Of a stretch of 64,000 nt of DNA, positions 61,901 through 64,000 are shown one piece after another. The notes below the pieces were generated by a model. It was not told the DNA's origin. It saw nothing but the letters and a program-made list of their open reading frames with translations, and made no database searches. Source of the DNA: Saccharomyces uvarum (taxonomy: Eukaryota; Ascomycota; Saccharomycetes; Saccharomycetales; Saccharomycetaceae); assembly GCA_947243795.1 (NCBI GenBank), contig OX365939.1, positions 248,001-312,000 of the forward strand, given 5' to 3'. A program made the position numbers and the translations under genes. The first letter of the stretch is position 1, and each line of letters starts with the position of its first letter.

Positions 61901-64000
61901 CCCGTCACCCTGGTTTGTTCTGGAAGTAGACCGTTGTTCGTATTAGTTAGTGAAAGTAGAAGCATATGCAACTCAAAAACAAAATATGTGGATGCCACTG
62001 GTACCAGAATACCAAAATAGCTGATATTTGTATCCAATGTCCAGTTTATCATTTTTGCAGGTGTTTCTTTTTTCGTTTTTGTTGGGTCTGTGGTGAAAAA
62101 CAAAGAATTCAAAGAGCTCAAAAGATTAATACCTTGAGAAGCAAGCTTCTCGTCTTGTAAAAAACTATTAACAATACGACGCGGTTCAGAGAAAGTCAGC
62201 TTGATCATAGATATTGAAATATCAACATTTATCAACGAATAAGCTTCTTTAGAAAATCCTCCTTTGATTTCAATATCGCCAAAGGAAAATCTCAAATATT
62301 GTTCCTTGGTCTGATGTGATGTCACGAAAAAATCAGTATCCCATATACTTAGTAAAATCTCATTTGAACCGAATTTATTGAAGTAGATATCGAGTTGCTT
62401 TGCCTCATGACGGATATAAAACGGTGAAAGTGGCATAATTTCTGAACTAACATTTGAAAAATAACATGATAAAACAGTATTAATCCTTGAGCCGACAAAC
62501 TGGGACTTATTTTTTGATTTCGGCTTGAACTTAATTTGTTCTTTAACCTTCAGAACACTTTCTTTAATTTCAGTAATAGCAGTTACCATTTGTTCAGTAG
62601 TGCTCATTGCTCTGAAATGAAGATCTGCACATTGATTATTAATCAAGATCGTAGGCTTATGCGACCAAGCTTCTGTAGTAGCTAAAATCGAAAAGTCACA
62701 CAGCTGAGCTTCACCCAAAATAGTGGACCCATGCTTTAACCATACTTCCGATTTTTGGGAAAAAATAACCAATGAACCTGCTTGGCTTGTTGAGTCTTTT
62801 AGGTTTTCCCATAGCAAACTGACTCTACCACCTACTGTCCTACTCATTACTTTTGTCTGATCCATAACCAGTTGTATTTCACTTTTATCTACTAATAATA
62901 CAGTATTCATTTTGAATTGTTTTGACAATTCGGCTTTTGGATCACTTTTATCATCTTCAGTTACAGCTACAACCAGTGGGATGAGATCTTGCAATTTGAG
63001 CAGTTTGTCACTAAACTTGCCTTTCACCGAACCAACTTTTCCTGTAATTTCAATTGTCTCTTCTCGGTTTGATGACAAACTTGTTACAGGAGGTGTCAAA
63101 TCCACTACTAAGTTGGCATCTGCAACCACAAAGTTATGTTCAACCTCATATCCCTCACCATAAACGGTAAGATAGAATGATCCCATGGTACACTTTAGCA
63201 ATTTTTTAATTGAGTTTCTTTTATGCTTCGCATGGTCTGCTAAAAACAGTTTACCATATATATATGACCTTGCGACATCTGAAAACTCCCAGTTTCTCCA
63301 AGTTGAAAATACAGACATGAAGATGTTTTTAGCGTCTTTGGCAAAGCTATATTTCCTCTCTTTTAGAACCTTATCAATGTTATTTTGCCAATCATCCGGA
63401 AGATAAGTTAAAATATGTCTTAAACGTGTGATAATTTTCCAACTACGATTCTCACGTACATGCCCTTTCGAAAGTCTCATAATGAAAGCAGGTTTTGTTA
63501 TGACGTAAGGATCATGACTAATTTGATAATATTCACTTGCGGCTGTGAGTTTTGATATAAGCTCTGTCTTCGTACTAGCTCTCGTATTCTGAATGGAATT
63601 AAAGGATGTGAAAACTTCCTGTATAAGATTCCCCTGATCACTACAGTACTCAAACAGCCACTCCATTTGAGATTCATCTATGGTTATATCCGATGATGTC
63701 AGATTTAGTGAATTGACCTGTCGATCCTCAGTAGAAGACCATATTTCAAATCCTTCGAGACCTAATGAAAGCGCAGGTGGACGATCCTCAGACAATTCTG
63801 GATTTTTCTTCTGATTAACGGTTGCTCTCACAGTTTTTACCTTGGCCAAGACTGCTACCTCAAACGATTTACTTGTTCGATTTTTCTCGAGAGATTTTTC
63901 GCTCATTTGATAGTTAATACGGTCCAAGTAGAGCTCAAACCCTTCCTCACCCGTCTCTTGCCAAATTAAATTTAAATAGGCAATGTGGACATCAATGTTG
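58927..64000 (-). CDS. CSF1: Bridge-like lipid transfer protein Csf1, C-terminal part (runs off window)
   Basis: Csf1 is the yeast member of the BLTP1 (Tweek/KIAA1109) family of very long bridge-like lipid transfer proteins anchored in the ER. It is linked to phosphatidylethanolamine supply for GPI anchor synthesis and to growth in the cold. The frame is open to the right edge (it reads NIDVHIAYLNLIWQETGEEG at the edge), so about 1690 codons of an expected nearly 2960 are present, and the N-terminus with its membrane anchor is outside. The sequence shows the repetitive beta-rich pattern expected of a repeating-beta-groove bridge protein, with no catalytic motif. It ends KQYVKILDDTH and converges with SMC4, 104 bp away. 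Confidence 0.96.
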   Translation of the reverse strand, partial: NIDVHIAYLNLIWQETGEEGFELYLDRINYQMSEKSLEKNRTSKSFEVAVLAKVKTVRATVNQKKNPELSEDRPPALSLGLEGFEIWSSTEDRQVNSLNLTSSDITIDESQMEWLFEYCSDQGNLIQEVFTSFNSIQNTRASTKTELISKLTAASEYYQISHDPYVITKPAFIMRLSKGHVRENRSWKIITRLRHILTYLPDDWQNNIDKVLKERKYSFAKDAKNIFMSVFSTWRNWEFSDVARSYIYGKLFLADHAKHKRNSIKKLLKCTMGSFYLTVYGEGYEVEHNFVVADANLVVDLTPPVTSLSSNREETIEITGKVGSVKGKFSDKLLKLQDLIPLVVAVTEDDKSDPKAELSKQFKMNTVLLVDKSEIQLVMDQTKVMSRTVGGRVSLLWENLKDSTSQAGSLVIFSQKSEVWLKHGSTILGEAQLCDFSILATTEAWSHKPTILINNQCADLHFRAMSTTEQMVTAITEIKESVLKVKEQIKFKPKSKNKSQFVGSRINTVLSCYFSNVSSEIMPLSPFYIRHEAKQLDIYFNKFGSNEILLSIWDTDFFVTSHQTKEQYLRFSFGDIEIKGGFSKEAYSLINVDISISMIKLTFSEPRRIVNSFLQDEKLASQGINLLSSLNSLFFTTDPTKTKKETPAKMINWTLDTNISYFGILVPVASTYFVFELHMLLLSLTNTNNGLLPEQTRVTGQLSIENILFLIKERSLPIGLSKLLDFSIKVSTLQRTVDTEQSFQVESSHFRVCLSPDSLLRLIWGAYKLLDMVQYYSKRHAPNIWNIKMFTGKSDKPKEIPINFRSIHILSYKFCIGWLFQYGAGDDPGLMFGYNRLFSAYEKDFGKFTIVDAFFSVSNGNTSSTFFSEGNEKEKYNRSFLPNMQISYWFKRCGELKDWFFRFHGEALDVNFLPSFMDVIDSTLQSMRAFQELKKNILDVPHESNTENSSPDAAPNTENALNSLAPFLDNIRSVNCNFKYDGGVFRVYTYDDIEAKSEPSFELKSPVVTINCTYKHDESKAKPHRIRTLITVDPTHNTLYAGCAPLLMEFSESLQNMIKKHSTGEKKPNFTKPSTQNVDYKRLLGQFDVAVKLTSAKQQLSLSCEPKAKVQADVGFESFLFSMTTNEFDSEQPLGFSLTLEQTKASIKHIFSREVSTSFEVGFMDLTLLFTHPDVISMYGTSLVSDVSLFFNVKQLQNLYLFLDIWRFSSILHTRPTQRPNNKEINMSSLTSTSNVDVGTEIPWCFTLIFTNLSGDVDLGPSLGVISLRSQRTWLATDHYDEKRQLLHAFTDGISLTSEGRLSGLFEVANASWVSEVKWPLEKSKNTHPLVSTSLNIDDVAVKAAFDYHMFLIGTINNIRFHLHNEKDSKGILPDLLQVSFSSDEITLSSTALVAANILDIYNTIVRMRQDNKISYMETLRDSNPSESKQPILYKDILRSLKLLRTDLSVNISSLKVQISPISLFDVEVLVVRIDKVSIRSETHSGKKLKTDLQLQVLDVSAALSTSKEELDEEIGASIAIDDYMHYASKIVGGTIIDIPKLAVHMTTLQEEKTNNLEYLFACSFSDKISVRWNLGPINFIKEMWTTHVKALAVRRSQTANISFGQTEEELEESIKREENASKFNYIALEEPQIEVPQIRDLGEATPPMEWFGVNRKRLPKFTHQTAVIPVQKLVYLAEKQYVKILDDTH

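Overview
This 64 kb window is yeast nuclear DNA from the genus Saccharomyces. I recognise an unbroken gene order matching S. cerevisiae chromosome XII from just beyond OSW2 (YLR054C) through SPT8 (YLR055C) to CSF1 (YLR087C). The proteins are clearly orthologous but diverged from S. cerevisiae: for example, SIC1 keeps all its known CDK sites while the sequence between them differs. It is therefore a sister species. Two tandem GAL2 genes point to the S. uvarum / S. eubayanus lineage, where I recall such a duplication being known. That species call is inference from memory, not a search.

Layout: SPT8(-), ERG3(+), MNL2(+), SHM2(-), REX2(-), FRS1(+), RPL22A(+, one intron), BMT6(+, reading frame interrupted near the start), PER33(+), SND2(-), SPC3(+), PET309(-), FYV7(+), MEF1(-), XYL2(-), RGR1(-), LAM6(+), RFU1(-), BUD20(-), RPL10(+), FMP25(+), BOS1(-, one intron), SIC1(+), EMP46(+), GAL2 copy a(+), GAL2 copy b(+), SRL2(-), EMP70(-), RAX2(-), ARP6(-), SMC4(+), and the C-terminal part of CSF1(-), which runs off the right edge. 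I see no tRNA or snoRNA gene, Ty element or LTR.

Most of the window is compact housekeeping DNA: sterol synthesis (ERG3), one-carbon metabolism (SHM2), translation and ribosome assembly (FRS1, RPL22A, BMT6, FYV7, BUD20, RPL10), mitochondrial gene expression (REX2, PET309, MEF1, FMP25), secretory pathway (MNL2, SND2, SPC3, BOS1, EMP46, EMP70), transcription and chromatin (SPT8, RGR1, ARP6) and cell cycle (SIC1, SMC4). Several promoters carry sites that fit the gene: repeated TCGTATA sterol elements before ERG3, tandem Rap1 sites before both ribosomal protein genes, RRPE plus PAC before FYV7, a Swi5/Ace2 site before SIC1, and Gal4 sites before both GAL2 copies.

The accessory-like part is 38.1-44.7 kb. 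Two complete GAL2 transporter genes lie in tandem. They share a 1551 bp core (about 18 differences counted by eye, no indels) that starts abruptly at codon 58/54 and ends at the stop codon, whereas the N-terminal tails, promoters and 3' flanks are unlike. This looks like an older duplication whose cores are kept alike by gene conversion. Each copy has its own set of three perfect CGG-N11-CCG Gal4 sites. The other point that deserves a check is BMT6, whose likely N-terminal 19 codons are joined to the main frame only through a +1 shift at TCC-TAA-G.
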